Under the pieces are notes generated by a model. That model worked only from the letters and a program-made list of their open reading frames with translations, did no database searches and was not told where the DNA came from. A stretch of 64,000 nucleotides of DNA from Pseudohongiella sp. (lineage in GTDB: Bacteria; Pseudomonadota; Gammaproteobacteria; Pseudomonadales; Pseudohongiellaceae): contig JAUSCD010000022.1 in assembly GCA_030651695.1 (NCBI GenBank), positions 1-64,000 on the forward strand. The letters run 5' to 3'. The translations under genes were made by a program, and so were the position numbers. The first letter of the stretch is position 1; each line of letters begins with the position of its first letter. Positions 10,501-17,983 of the stretch are shown piece by piece.

Positions 10501-10757
10501 ACGGCATCGCAACGCGCCTCAGGCAGGACGAAGAGGTGATGGCGCAGGTTAACAGCCATACGCCAGATCAGGTTATGCATGGGGTGTTTCCCAAGCGTGT
10601 AGTTGATGCTGTACTCGATGCCATGACGGACAACGAGAAGCTTTCTCTGGAAGTGTTGGATAGTGAGGTGAAGAGCAAAGACTTCGCGCTTGTTATTTTG
10701 AAGATGTTAATGAGTGTGGCCGGCGACTTGTCGGGTAGACCAAATCAAGGAAAGTAA
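7563..10757 (+). CDS. hsdR: Type I restriction-modification system, restriction/translocase subunit HsdR
   Basis: A 1064-residue protein. The N-terminal part is the HsdR nuclease domain (RLDLVLFVNGIPTATLELKS, with the D...E-x-K pattern). It is followed by a superfamily 2 motor with Walker A AGSGKSNS (about residues 317-325), DEAHSSQTGS (about 433) and the later helicase motif QTGFDQPKLC, then a long helical C-terminus that docks on HsdM. It cuts DNA after translocation when the site is unmethylated. Start is GTG 7563: a perfect AGGAGG at 7551-7556 stands 6 nt before it, and it overlaps the hsdS stop by 8 nt. All key motifs look intact. Confidence 0.95.
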   Translation: MADSKEAVFQQDIIDAMTADGWLSGPASGYDRRAALYTEDLLAYIKDAWPERWEKFSKNNPKDPEGVLVQKLVRELEKHGTLDLLRNGFKVPGVKIDLCSFKPDHDMNPDTHRRYQANRLRVVPEVSYSPHFREGYYNPRLDLVLFVNGIPTATLELKSEFKQSVENAKRQYRNDRPPADPLTRKPEPLLTFKRGALVHFAVGQSEVAMTTRLAGKETYFLPFNMGTEEGGAGNPKPEDENHYATSYLWNRLFQRDAWLKVLGRFMHLQREKSEGFDGKITVKETMIFPRFHQWEVVNKLIDTTRMEGPGKRYLIQHSAGSGKSNSIAWGAHQLAALYDDKGEKLFNSIIVVTDRTVLDSQLQNTIGQFEHAAGVVVPISRDIGNLSKSEQLAEALANQTRIIIVTIQTFPALFEALDKYPKLAAGRYAVIADEAHSSQTGSSASKLKAILGSDAPDTDNGEEISAEELLDAAVMARAPNERISYYAFTATPKSKTLELFGRTLNPDMPPSADNKPEAFHLYSMRQAIEEGFILDVLKHYTTYSTAWKIAHPDGEDDEVDSKKARIKLARWVRLHPYNISQKVEVIVEHFRANIRHLLNGQAKAMIVTSSRQEAVRYQLAVQNYVKEQGISDVHPLVAFSGSVLPDEVIPEEVTENSARLNPGLHGRDLAKAFDTQDYNVMIAANKYQTGFDQPKLCAMYVDKKLQGVDCVQTLSRLNRTFPGKETFILDFFNDPKDILDAFLPYYNKAELNDVTDPQIIYDIQKKLDAENIYNWDEVESFALAFFDPKAAASKLSYYCQPAKERFTKRYKFSAEAQKQAKDFYRTAEANGDSAGLKRAEHALKEAGEQVDQLELFRKNLQSFVRLYEFLSQIIPYEDRELEQLCVFAKHLYPLLRVDRLDAEDVDVGELQLTHYRLTKRQEQQLKLAETEGEYGLKPASEVGSGKPNDAEKKRLSEIIEALNDLFGAEVTDENKLTFANGIATRLRQDEEVMAQVNSHTPDQVMHGVFPKRVVDAVLDAMTDNEKLSLEVLDSEVKSKDFALVILKMLMSVAGDLSGRPNQGK

Positions 10758-10762
10758 ATTTA

Positions 10763-11599
10763 ATGGAATATGTTATTTACTGTGATGAGTCTGACTCATC
10801 AGGACAGTATTACGGAAACTTTTACGGTGGCTTACTTGTTCGGTCTTCTGATTTGATTTCAACAATTGAAGCGTTGGAGTCGAAGAAAACCGAATTGAAT
10901 CTTGAGAGAGAGCTCAAGTGGCAGCGTGTGACAGGCAATTATTTAGATAAGTACCTGGAATTTTCAGAGTTGCTGTGTGACATGATCGCGAACGATATCG
11001 TGAAAGTAAGAATCATGTTTACGCAGAATATTCATACGCCGGGTCGATATGATGACTACCGGCGAGAAAACAAATACTTTCTTTTGTACTACCAGTTCGT
11101 CAAACACGCATTCGGCCTACAATACTCACCGCGTCATGAGTCTTTGGCAAAAGTGAGGGTATATTTGGACAAAATGCCAGATACGCGTGAAAAGGTGGAG
11201 AGTTTCAAAGATCACCTGGAATCACTGAACAAGAATACTTCTCTCAGGCGCAACAACATATTGTTTCAAAAGGAACAGATTGCAGAGATTGATTCCAAGC
11301 ATCATGTTTTGGCTCAGTCATTGGATATCATGTTAGGTGCTATGCAATTCAGGTTGAATGACAAGCATTTAGAAAAGCCTGAGGGACAACGCACTCGAGG
11401 CAACAGAACAATCGCCAAAGAAAAATTATACAAGTACATCAACAAGCGCATTAGAGCGATGCACCCCGGTTTTAATATTGGGGTCAGCACTGGCATAAAA
11501 GGAGACATCAAGAATCGGTGGAATCATCCATACCGACATTGGCTGTTTGTGCCAAATGGAGCAGAAGTAGATTTAAGCAAAGGAAAGAGAAAGAAATAA
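10763..11599 (+). CDS. DUF3800 domain protein at the end of the type I R-M operon
   Basis: A 278-residue protein starting MEYVIYCDESDSSGQYYGNF, the DES motif of DUF3800 proteins, a family with a predicted RNase H-like fold and no settled function. Further Asp/Glu candidates are YLDKMPD (about residue 133) and the Asp-rich stretch near residue 190. It ends in a basic tail KGKRKK. It begins 5 nt after the hsdR stop and is likely in the same transcript. DUF3800 genes are often seen in defence neighbourhoods, so an accessory role with the R-M system is plausible but unproven. Confidence 0.75.
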   Translation: MEYVIYCDESDSSGQYYGNFYGGLLVRSSDLISTIEALESKKTELNLERELKWQRVTGNYLDKYLEFSELLCDMIANDIVKVRIMFTQNIHTPGRYDDYRRENKYFLLYYQFVKHAFGLQYSPRHESLAKVRVYLDKMPDTREKVESFKDHLESLNKNTSLRRNNILFQKEQIAEIDSKHHVLAQSLDIMLGAMQFRLNDKHLEKPEGQRTRGNRTIAKEKLYKYINKRIRAMHPGFNIGVSTGIKGDIKNRWNHPYRHWLFVPNGAEVDLSKGKRKK

Positions 11600-11764
11600 C
11601 CCCGCGCTCGCTATGCCTTTTGGCGTATCTCAAGTGGAACTTGAGACTTCACGAGTCGCAGGGCTAATTTAGTATAAGCACGGCTGCTTGCCTGAATCAA
11701 TCATCCGTCATGCAAATGATGGAATGATTTGAGTGCTTTAAGAAATTTTGTCTATCACTTGAAA

Positions 11765-11851
11765 TGGTGCCCAGGAGAGGACTTGAACCTCCACGACCTT
11801 TCGATCACCAGCACCTGAAGCTGGCGTGTCTACCAATTCCACCACCTGGGC
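11765..11851 (-). tRNA. tRNA-Leu (anticodon CAG)
   Basis: The minus strand folds as a class II tRNA: acceptor arms GCCCAGG and CCTGGGC, encoded CCA at 11765-11767, D-loop GGAATTGGTAGACACG, anticodon stem CCAGC/GCTGG around loop TTCAGGT giving anticodon CAG, a long variable arm, and T-loop TTCAAGT. Its 3' end faces the defence island, the classical position for island integration. Confidence 0.95.
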
Positions 11852-11881
11852 ATTACGGGGTTGGAACAATCAAGAGCGCGC

Positions 11882-11910
11882 ATTTTGCCTAGGAGCCAAG
11901 GCCAAGTCAA
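11882..11910 (-). promoter_or_regulatory. Sigma-70 promoter of tRNA-Leu
   Basis: On the minus strand TTGACT (11905-11910) and CAAAAT (11882-11887) are spaced by exactly 17 nt, followed by a GCGCGC discriminator typical of stringently controlled stable RNA promoters. The first tRNA base is about 30 nt downstream. Confidence 0.8.
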
Positions 11911-11989
11911 CGGGCTTTTTTAAATTCTTTAAGAAATCAGGTGGCCGCAGGTGTATACTTGTCTTTACATGAAAACGAGACGAGATGAA

Positions 11990-14689
11990 ATGGCCAGAAA
12001 AAAGAACGCCAATGATGTAAGCAGTAATGCAGGCAGTGGTGAAGTTAGCAGTGGTGTAAGTAATGGTACAAAGAAGAGTACCCCCGCAGTGAAAACCCGC
12101 ATCAAAGATCCATTTGCCAACCGCGAAGCGGAAAAATACGAAAAACCCATCCCCAGTCGTGAATACATCATGGAGCTTATGGCCAAAATTGGCGAGCCTG
12201 TGACTTACGAGTATCTGCGCGAGCAGATGGGTTTTGATGACGATGAAGACCAGGCCGAGGCGCTGCGCCGCCGCCTGATCGCCATGAGCCGGGATGGTCA
12301 GCTGATCAGCAACCGCCGTGGTGTGTATGGTCTTGCCGACAAAATGGAGCTGGTCAAAGGCCGGGTTCAGGGTAATAAGGAAGGCACCGGTTATTTTGTG
12401 CCGGCGGATGCGTCCGGGGATATGTTCCTGGGCCCGCAGGAAATGCTCAAAGTTTTTGATGGCGACATTGTGCTGGTGCGTGTGTCGGGCGTTGATCGCC
12501 GTGGCCGCAAGGAAGGCATGATTGTTGAGGTATTGGAGCGCCGGCTGACGCAGATCGTCGGGCGCTTTTATCGCGATCATGGTTTTGGCTTGGTAGTCCC
12601 GGACAATCGTCGCATCAGTCAGGAAATCCTGATTCCGGAAGCCGATACCCGTAATGCGCAAGACGGCCAGTTTGTGGTCGCAGAGATTCGCAGTTATCCC
12701 GATCAGCGCCGCAAAGCAGTGGGCGCGATTGTGGAGATTCTGGGCGACCATATGGCGCCGGGTATGGAAATCGATGTTGCGCTGCGCAGCCATAATATTC
12801 CGCACGAATGGCCGAAAGAGGTCGAGCGTGCTGTAAAAGGTCTGTCAGAGGAAGTTGCCAAAGAAGATCTGGCCGGGCGTGTGGATCTGCGTGAACTGCC
12901 GTTTGTCACCATCGATGGTGAAGACGCCAAGGACTTTGACGACGCGGTTTATTGTGAGGAAGGCCCGCGTGGCACCGCCAAGCTGTTTGTGGCGATTGCC
13001 GACGTTTCCCACTATGTAAAACCGGAATCAGCGCTGGATCAGGAAGCGCAGAATCGCGGCAACTCGGTGTATTTCCCTGGGTCGGTGATTCCGATGCTGC
13101 CGGAAGTGTTGTCCAACGGTCTGTGCTCACTCAAGCCTCAGGTCAATCGCCTGGTGATGGTGTGTGAGATGGATCTGAGCCGCACCGGCAAAGTCACTGA
13201 CTTCCGTTTTTACGAAGGCGTGATTTTCTCTCACGCTCGTATGACCTATACCGAAGTCGCCGATATTCTGGAAACCCCGGATTCGCCCACCCGTGAGCGT
13301 AGCCGCGAGCGTCTGCGTGAAAAATACGCCGCTTTGATCCCGCATCTGGAAACGCTGTACGGTGTTTATGAAAAATTATCCAAGGCCCGTCAGCTGGCTG
13401 GCGCACTGGATTTCTCCAGTCAGGAAACCCGCATTGTGTTTGGCGAGACGCGCAAGATTCGCGAAATCGTGCCGGTGGTGCGTAACAATGCTCACCGTCT
13501 GATCGAAGAATGTATGTTGGCGGCCAACGTGTGTACGGCGCAGTTTCTGGCCGAATCTGATTTGCCGGTGTTGTACCGGGTGCACGAAGGCCCGAATCCG
13601 GACAAGCTGGAAAATCTGGGCATCTACCTGAAAGAGCTGGGTCTGGTGTTGACCAAATCCACCAAGCCAGAGCCCAAAGATTATCAGCGTGTATTGCAGG
13701 CGGTTGTTGATCGCCCTGACGCCAATCTGATCCAGACCATGTTGGTGCGCTCCATGCTGCAGGCGGTTTATCAGCCTGACAACATAGGCCACTTCGGTCT
13801 TGGCTTCGAAGCATATACTCACTTCACCTCGCCGATTCGACGTTATCCGGACCTGCTGGTGCACCGTGCGCTGCGTTACCTGATTCGCAGCGGCAAAAAC
13901 AAAACCCAGATCCGTCAGATCAAAGGCGCGGTCAAACTCACACGCAAAGAAGCCTATCCCTACCAGCCATCTGACATGCAGCACTTTGGTGAAAACTGCT
14001 CCATGACTGAGCGTCGCGCCGATGCCGCCAGTTACGATGTGCAGGACTGGCTGAAGTGTGAATATGTGAAAGATCGTGTCGGTGACGAGTTCCGTGGCAC
14101 GGTCAGTTCTGTCACCGGTTTTGGTCTGTTTGTGCAGCTCAGCGACATTTATGTTGAGGGCCTGGTGCATGTCACCGCCCTGAAAAATGACTACTACCAG
14201 TTTGATCCCGTGCGTCAGATGTTGCGCGGAGAGCACAGCGGTGTCAGTTATCGCCTGGGTGACACCGTGACCGTCAAGGTGGCGCGTGTTGATCTGGACG
14301 AGCGCAAAATTGATCTGCAGATTCTTGACGGTGGTGTGGTCAGAGCGCAGCCTGAAGGCAAGGCTGGGGCGCGACCAGGCAAGTCTGGCAGAGATGGCAA
14401 AAAAGGTTTTAAAGGCAAAGAATTCAAAGATAAGGAATTCAAAGGCAAGGGTGGTAAAGCGGGTGCTAAAGCAGGCAGCGCCAAAGCAGGCGGGAAATTC
14501 TCTGCCAAACCAGCCACCAGCGCAAAACCCGGCCGCTCACACAAAGCGGCAGCGGCTGATGCCACAAAGCCGCCGTCAAAAGCCAAAAAAGCAGCAGTCA
14601 AACCTGCTAAAGATGCGGCAGCCGCGCCCCTCAAAAAACCAAGATCGCGCTCACGCTCACGAGCTAACGCCAAAGCCCGGAGCGAGTAA
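11990..14689 (+). CDS. rnr: Ribonuclease R
   Basis: An 899-residue 3'-5' exoribonuclease of the RNase II/R family that degrades structured RNA. The order is an N-terminal winged-helix region (PIPSREYIMELMAK), cold-shock OB domains, and the RNB catalytic domain. The RNB Asp-rich motif is DGEDAKDFDDAV, with later HFTSPIRRYPDLLVHR. An S1 domain follows (about 14080-14320), then a long Lys/Ala/Gly-rich tail of roughly 120 residues. I take ATG 11990 as the start because earlier in-frame starts (11951, 11969) lie on or just after a TATACT -10-like sequence at 11953-11958. It overlaps rlmB by one base, the rnr-rlmB operon known from E. coli. Confidence 0.95.
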   Translation: MARKKNANDVSSNAGSGEVSSGVSNGTKKSTPAVKTRIKDPFANREAEKYEKPIPSREYIMELMAKIGEPVTYEYLREQMGFDDDEDQAEALRRRLIAMSRDGQLISNRRGVYGLADKMELVKGRVQGNKEGTGYFVPADASGDMFLGPQEMLKVFDGDIVLVRVSGVDRRGRKEGMIVEVLERRLTQIVGRFYRDHGFGLVVPDNRRISQEILIPEADTRNAQDGQFVVAEIRSYPDQRRKAVGAIVEILGDHMAPGMEIDVALRSHNIPHEWPKEVERAVKGLSEEVAKEDLAGRVDLRELPFVTIDGEDAKDFDDAVYCEEGPRGTAKLFVAIADVSHYVKPESALDQEAQNRGNSVYFPGSVIPMLPEVLSNGLCSLKPQVNRLVMVCEMDLSRTGKVTDFRFYEGVIFSHARMTYTEVADILETPDSPTRERSRERLREKYAALIPHLETLYGVYEKLSKARQLAGALDFSSQETRIVFGETRKIREIVPVVRNNAHRLIEECMLAANVCTAQFLAESDLPVLYRVHEGPNPDKLENLGIYLKELGLVLTKSTKPEPKDYQRVLQAVVDRPDANLIQTMLVRSMLQAVYQPDNIGHFGLGFEAYTHFTSPIRRYPDLLVHRALRYLIRSGKNKTQIRQIKGAVKLTRKEAYPYQPSDMQHFGENCSMTERRADAASYDVQDWLKCEYVKDRVGDEFRGTVSSVTGFGLFVQLSDIYVEGLVHVTALKNDYYQFDPVRQMLRGEHSGVSYRLGDTVTVKVARVDLDERKIDLQILDGGVVRAQPEGKAGARPGKSGRDGKKGFKGKEFKDKEFKGKGGKAGAKAGSAKAGGKFSAKPATSAKPGRSHKAAAADATKPPSKAKKAAVKPAKDAAAAPLKKPRSRSRSRANAKARSE

Positions 14690-15468
14690 TGTCAGCGCGT
14701 GAATGGATAGTAGGGATTCACTCGGTGGCCGAGCTGTTGCGCAGCCACCCGGAAGATGTGCTGGAGCTGGTGCTGCAGCAAGAGCGCACCGATCAGCGCA
14801 CCGATGAGGTGCGCGCACTGGCGCAGGAGCTGGGTATCAAAATCCAGGTCATGCCCAAGGCAGCGCTTGAGAAAAAGCTGCAAGGCGAGAGTAAGGGCGC
14901 CGGCAAACGGGTACCGGTGCATCAGGGCGTGGCAGCCCTGTGTCAATATCGAGATACCGTCAAGGACGAAGCCTTTCTGACCAAATTGCTGGACAGGCTG
15001 GATCATCCGGCATTAATTCTGGTGCTGGATGAAGTCACCGATCCGCACAATCTGGGCGCTTGTCTGCGCACCGCCGATGCGGCCGGAGCTGATGCTGTAA
15101 TAGTTCCTAAAGATAATTCTGCCACCATGAATATGACGGTGCGCAAAGTTGCCAGCGGTGCGGCGGAAAAGGTCAATCTGGTCGCGGTCACTAATCTGGC
15201 GCGCACACTGGCATCACTGCAGGAACGCGGCATCTGGATCAGCGGCACGGCCGGTGAGGCTGATCACAGCTTGTATAAGGCGGACTTCACCGGGCCGGTG
15301 GCGATTGTCATGGGTTCCGAGGGCAAGGGGCTGCGGCGCCTCACCCGAGAACACTGCGATTATCTGATCTCTATCCCGATGGCCGGGGTGGTGAGCAGCC
15401 TGAATGTGTCTGTTGCTGCCGGTGTGTGTTTGTTTGAAGCTGTCAGGCAACGACAGAAAAAATCCTGA
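14689..15468 (+). CDS. rlmB: 23S rRNA (guanosine-2251-2'-O)-methyltransferase RlmB
   Basis: A 259-residue SPOUT-class (TrmH family) methyltransferase. An N-terminal L30e-like RNA-binding domain is followed by the knotted AdoMet domain with LDEVTDPHNLGACLRTA, IVMGSEGKGL and IPMAGVVSSLNVSVAAG, the three SPOUT motifs. It modifies G2251 in the peptidyl-transferase P loop. The ATG at 14689 shares its first base with the rnr stop codon. Confidence 0.95.
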   Translation: MSAREWIVGIHSVAELLRSHPEDVLELVLQQERTDQRTDEVRALAQELGIKIQVMPKAALEKKLQGESKGAGKRVPVHQGVAALCQYRDTVKDEAFLTKLLDRLDHPALILVLDEVTDPHNLGACLRTADAAGADAVIVPKDNSATMNMTVRKVASGAAEKVNLVAVTNLARTLASLQERGIWISGTAGEADHSLYKADFTGPVAIVMGSEGKGLRRLTREHCDYLISIPMAGVVSSLNVSVAAGVCLFEAVRQRQKKS

Positions 15469-15504
15469 AAGCGCCGCATTATCTGGCCTGCAGCCAAAAA
15501 GCGT

Positions 15505-15533
15505 TTGCAAGTCACCCAAGCCTTCTCTACAAT
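15505..15533 (+). promoter_or_regulatory. Sigma-70 promoter of the rpsF operon
   Basis: TTGCAA (15505-15510) and TACAAT (15528-15533) are separated by exactly 17 nt and followed by a GC-rich GCGCGG start region. The promoter leaves a leader of about 165 nt before rpsF. Confidence 0.75.
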
Positions 15534-15539
15534 GCGCGG

Positions 15540-15705
15540 TCCCGGAAATCCACCCTGAAGGTGGGCGTGTGTTGAATCCACAGATTCAGCAGCCAGGGAA
15601 AACTAACGTTAACTCCTTGTCTTACCGTACTTTTATTGTCGGCCTGGTTGTTAATAAAGCCAGGGCTTTCGGTTTGCGGAAGACTTATTGCCAGAAGGAG
15701 TCTCT
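15540..15705 (+). promoter_or_regulatory. rpsF leader, possible S6:S18 autoregulatory RNA
   Basis: The leader contains a stem-loop GCCTGG (15642-15647)/CCAGGGC (15660-15666) and a second small fold around CTTTCGGTTTGCGGAAG, then AAGGAG about 8 nt before the rpsF ATG. In many bacteria the S6:S18 complex binds a structured rpsF leader to repress its own operon. I cannot verify the consensus here, so this is inference from position and structure. Confidence 0.35.
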
Positions 15706-16167
15706 ATGAGACACTATGAAATAGTATTTGTTGTACACCCTGATCAAAGCGACCAGGTTCCTGCGATGGTTGAGCGTTACACTCAGATGATTACTGAGAC
15801 CGGTGGCAAAATTCACCGTAACGAAGACTGGGGCCGTCGTCAGCTCGCATACCCGATTAACAAAGTACACAAAGCTCATTACATTCTGCTGAACGTGGAA
15901 TGTGGTCAGGAAGTACTGGACGAAATCGTAACCCTGTTCCGTTATAACGATGCCATTCTGCGTAATCTGGTTATCAAAATGGACGACGCGGTTACTGAAG
16001 AGTCTCTGATCCTGAAGAATGAGCGTGAGAGCCGTGAGCGTCGTGCGCGCGCTGAGACCAAGCGTCGTCTGGAAGAAGAAGCTGAATCAGCTGAAGGCGA
16101 TGATGATTCTGATGACGACTTTGAAGTCGACGCAGATGACAGCGACGAAGACGACGCTAATAACTAA
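15706..16167 (+). CDS. rpsF: 30S ribosomal protein S6
   Basis: A 153-residue S6 protein starting [20 protein letters not shown]. The ferredoxin-like domain occupies about 1-105 and is followed by an unusually long acidic tail rich in Asp/Glu ([18 protein letters not shown]), which recalls the Glu tails added by RimK in other species. AAGGAG at about 15694 decides the ATG at 15706; an upstream in-frame ATG at 15688 lacks a ribosome site. First gene of rpsF-rpsR-DUF2232-rplI. Confidence 0.95.
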   Translation: MRHYEIVFVVHPDQSDQVPAMVERYTQMITETGGKIHRNEDWGRRQLAYPINKVHKAHYILLNVECGQEVLDEIVTLFRYNDAILRNLVIKMDDAVTEESLILKNERESRERRARAETKRRLEEEAESAEGDDDSDDDFEVDADDSDEDDANN

Positions 16168-16194
16168 TCACAGCTTTTTTAAAGGATACTGACC

Positions 16195-16425
16195 ATGTCA
16201 CGTTTTTTCCGCCGCCGTAAGTTCTGCAAATTTACTGCAGAAGGCACTATTCAGATCGATTACAAAGATGTTGAAACGCTGAAGGCTTACATTTCCGAGA
16301 CCGGCAAAATTGTTCCAAGCCGCATCACCGGAACCAAAGCACGTTACCAGCGTCAACTGGCAGTAGCGGTTAAACGCGCCCGTCATCTGGCGCTGATTCC
16401 GTACACTGACAGCCACAACGTATAA
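16195..16425 (+). CDS. rpsR: 30S ribosomal protein S18
   Basis: A 76-residue basic protein with the S18 signature [21 protein letters not shown] and [20 protein letters not shown]. It pairs with S6 on the 30S platform. It sits 27 nt after rpsF in the conserved ribosomal operon. Confidence 0.97.
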   Translation: MSRFFRRRKFCKFTAEGTIQIDYKDVETLKAYISETGKIVPSRITGTKARYQRQLAVAVKRARHLALIPYTDSHNV

Positions 16426-16436
16426 GTTGTTATTTA

Positions 16437-16459
16437 AAAGCCCTTGTTGCGCGGGCTTT
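16437..16459 (+). terminator. Stem-loop after rpsR, possible attenuator
   Basis: AAAGCCC and GGGCTTT form a 7-bp stem around TTGTTGCGC. There is no T-tract, so it more likely tunes or processes the transcript than ends it; the downstream DUF2232 and rplI genes continue in the same direction. Confidence 0.4.
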
Positions 16460-16504
16460 GCTGGTGAAAGTATTTTTGCCGGCAGGAGCTGTTAAGGAAA
16501 CATT

Positions 16505-17353
16505 ATGCGGGGTTTAGCACAATACGCCATGAGCGGACGCCGACAGGCGATCATTGCGGCCTTTGTGTGTGGTTTGATCCCGCTGGTTAACATGCTTACC
16601 CCCGCGATACTGGGTCTGGTTTTACTACGGCACGGCCAGCGAGAGGCCGTGCTGGTGACAGCCTGGGCTGTCTTGCCCCTGGTGGGATGGGCCCTGATGG
16701 GCGACATCACACCCCTGGTGCTGATGTGCGGCGTATTGGCGCTGGCAGCGGTACTCAGGCAGACCTCGTCATGGCAGTACACACTGCTGGCGGGAATTCT
16801 GGTGGGTGTAGGCGCCGAAATGGCATTGCGGCTGCGACCGGATTTTCTGGTTGTTCTGCAACAGCAGGTGGAAGCCTTTATGGCGGCGGGCGCTTTGCCG
16901 GACCAGCCTGAGGTGAGCCAGGAAGCGATGCGCAGTGCGCTGATCAGCCTGTTTGGTGTGATGCACATGTTTATGAGCATCTGCCTGGTGATGTTGGCGC
17001 GCTGGTGGCAGGCTCTGTTGTTTAACCCCGGTGGTTTTCAGCAGGAGTTTCACCAGTTAAAGCTGCAACCGGCTGTTGCTGTAATGTTGACGGTGTTGTT
17101 TGTGCTGGCGAGTACCGGCGTGACAGTGCTGTCAGGCTGGATAATGTATTTTATGTTGCCCTTGTTTTTTGCCGGTCTGGCATTGGTGCATGGGCTGATT
17201 GGATTGAAGAAACTATCGCGGCTTTGGTTGATAGCGTTTTATATGCTGATGCTGAACCCGCCGTTGGCGCAACTGTTATCAGTAGCCGCGCTTATCGACA
17301 GCTGGTATGACTTCCGTGCTCGCATAAAAGCAGCCGGAGGCCCGTCGAGTTAA
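16505..17353 (+). CDS. DUF2232 membrane protein of the ribosomal protein operon
   Basis: A 282-residue, very hydrophobic protein with about seven to eight predicted membrane helices (for example IIAAFVCGLIPLVNMLTPAI near the start and VAVMLTVLFVLASTGVTVL near residue 190). It resembles the DUF2232 (YybS-like) protein found between rpsR and rplI in Pseudomonas and relatives. Function is unknown. It starts about 80 nt after rpsR and is followed by rplI after 49 nt, so it is probably part of the operon. Confidence 0.8.
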   Translation: MRGLAQYAMSGRRQAIIAAFVCGLIPLVNMLTPAILGLVLLRHGQREAVLVTAWAVLPLVGWALMGDITPLVLMCGVLALAAVLRQTSSWQYTLLAGILVGVGAEMALRLRPDFLVVLQQQVEAFMAAGALPDQPEVSQEAMRSALISLFGVMHMFMSICLVMLARWWQALLFNPGGFQQEFHQLKLQPAVAVMLTVLFVLASTGVTVLSGWIMYFMLPLFFAGLALVHGLIGLKKLSRLWLIAFYMLMLNPPLAQLLSVAALIDSWYDFRARIKAAGGPSS

Positions 17354-17402
17354 AGCCGGAAAGGCGCCTGATTATGAATCAGGACTTAATTGAGGAAACA
17401 TC

Positions 17403-17849
17403 ATGAACGTAATTCTGCTGGAAAAAGTAGGTCGTTTGGGCAGCGTGGGTGACACAGCTTCCGTACGTCCGGGTTATGCACGTAATTTTCTGTTCCCGTC
17501 CGGCAAAGCCGTACCGGCAACCAGAACCAACCTGGCTGACTTCGAAACCCGTCGTGCCGAGCTGCTGGCAGCTCACAACGAGAAAGTTGCTGAAGCTCAG
17601 GCGCGTGCTGCCAAGCTGAAAGACCTGCGTGTAGCAATTTCTGTAAACGCTGGTGACGAAGGCAAACTGTTCGGTTCAGTGGGCACGCGTGATATCGCTG
17701 ACGCTGTGAACGCAACCGGCGCTGAAATCACTAAAGCTGAAGTGCGTCTGCCAAACGGCGCAATTCGTGAAGTGGGCGAGTGGGTAGTTTCCATCGACCT
17801 CGGTTACGAAGTTGAAGAAACCATCACTGTTGCGGTTGTTCCTGCTTAA
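17403..17849 (+). CDS. rplI: 50S ribosomal protein L9
   Basis: A 148-residue L9: MNVILLEKVGRLGSVGDTASVRPGYARNFL-type N-terminal RNA-binding domain, a long connecting helix rich in Ala/Glu, and a C-terminal domain ending VEETITVAVVPA. It binds 23S rRNA near the L1 stalk. Preceded by GAGGAAA at about 17392. A strong terminator follows it. Confidence 0.97.
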   Translation: MNVILLEKVGRLGSVGDTASVRPGYARNFLFPSGKAVPATRTNLADFETRRAELLAAHNEKVAEAQARAAKLKDLRVAISVNAGDEGKLFGSVGTRDIADAVNATGAEITKAEVRLPNGAIREVGEWVVSIDLGYEVEETITVAVVPA

Positions 17850-17922
17850 TCAGGCACTTCTTTAAACAGTCTCACTGAGCGTGTTTCGGCGGTTGTCGAT
17901 GTCACAGCTTAGTGGGAGAATG

Positions 17923-17959
17923 AAGCACCGCCGTCCTCCGGGCCGCGGTGCTTTTTTTA
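17923..17959 (+). terminator. Rho-independent terminator after rplI
   Basis: AAGCACCGC (17923-17931) pairs with GCGGTGCTT (17945-17953) and is followed by a run of T. It ends the ribosomal operon and lies before the dnaB start. Confidence 0.85.
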
Positions 17960-17983
17960 TGGCCAGCGTTTTCGGGAATCAGG

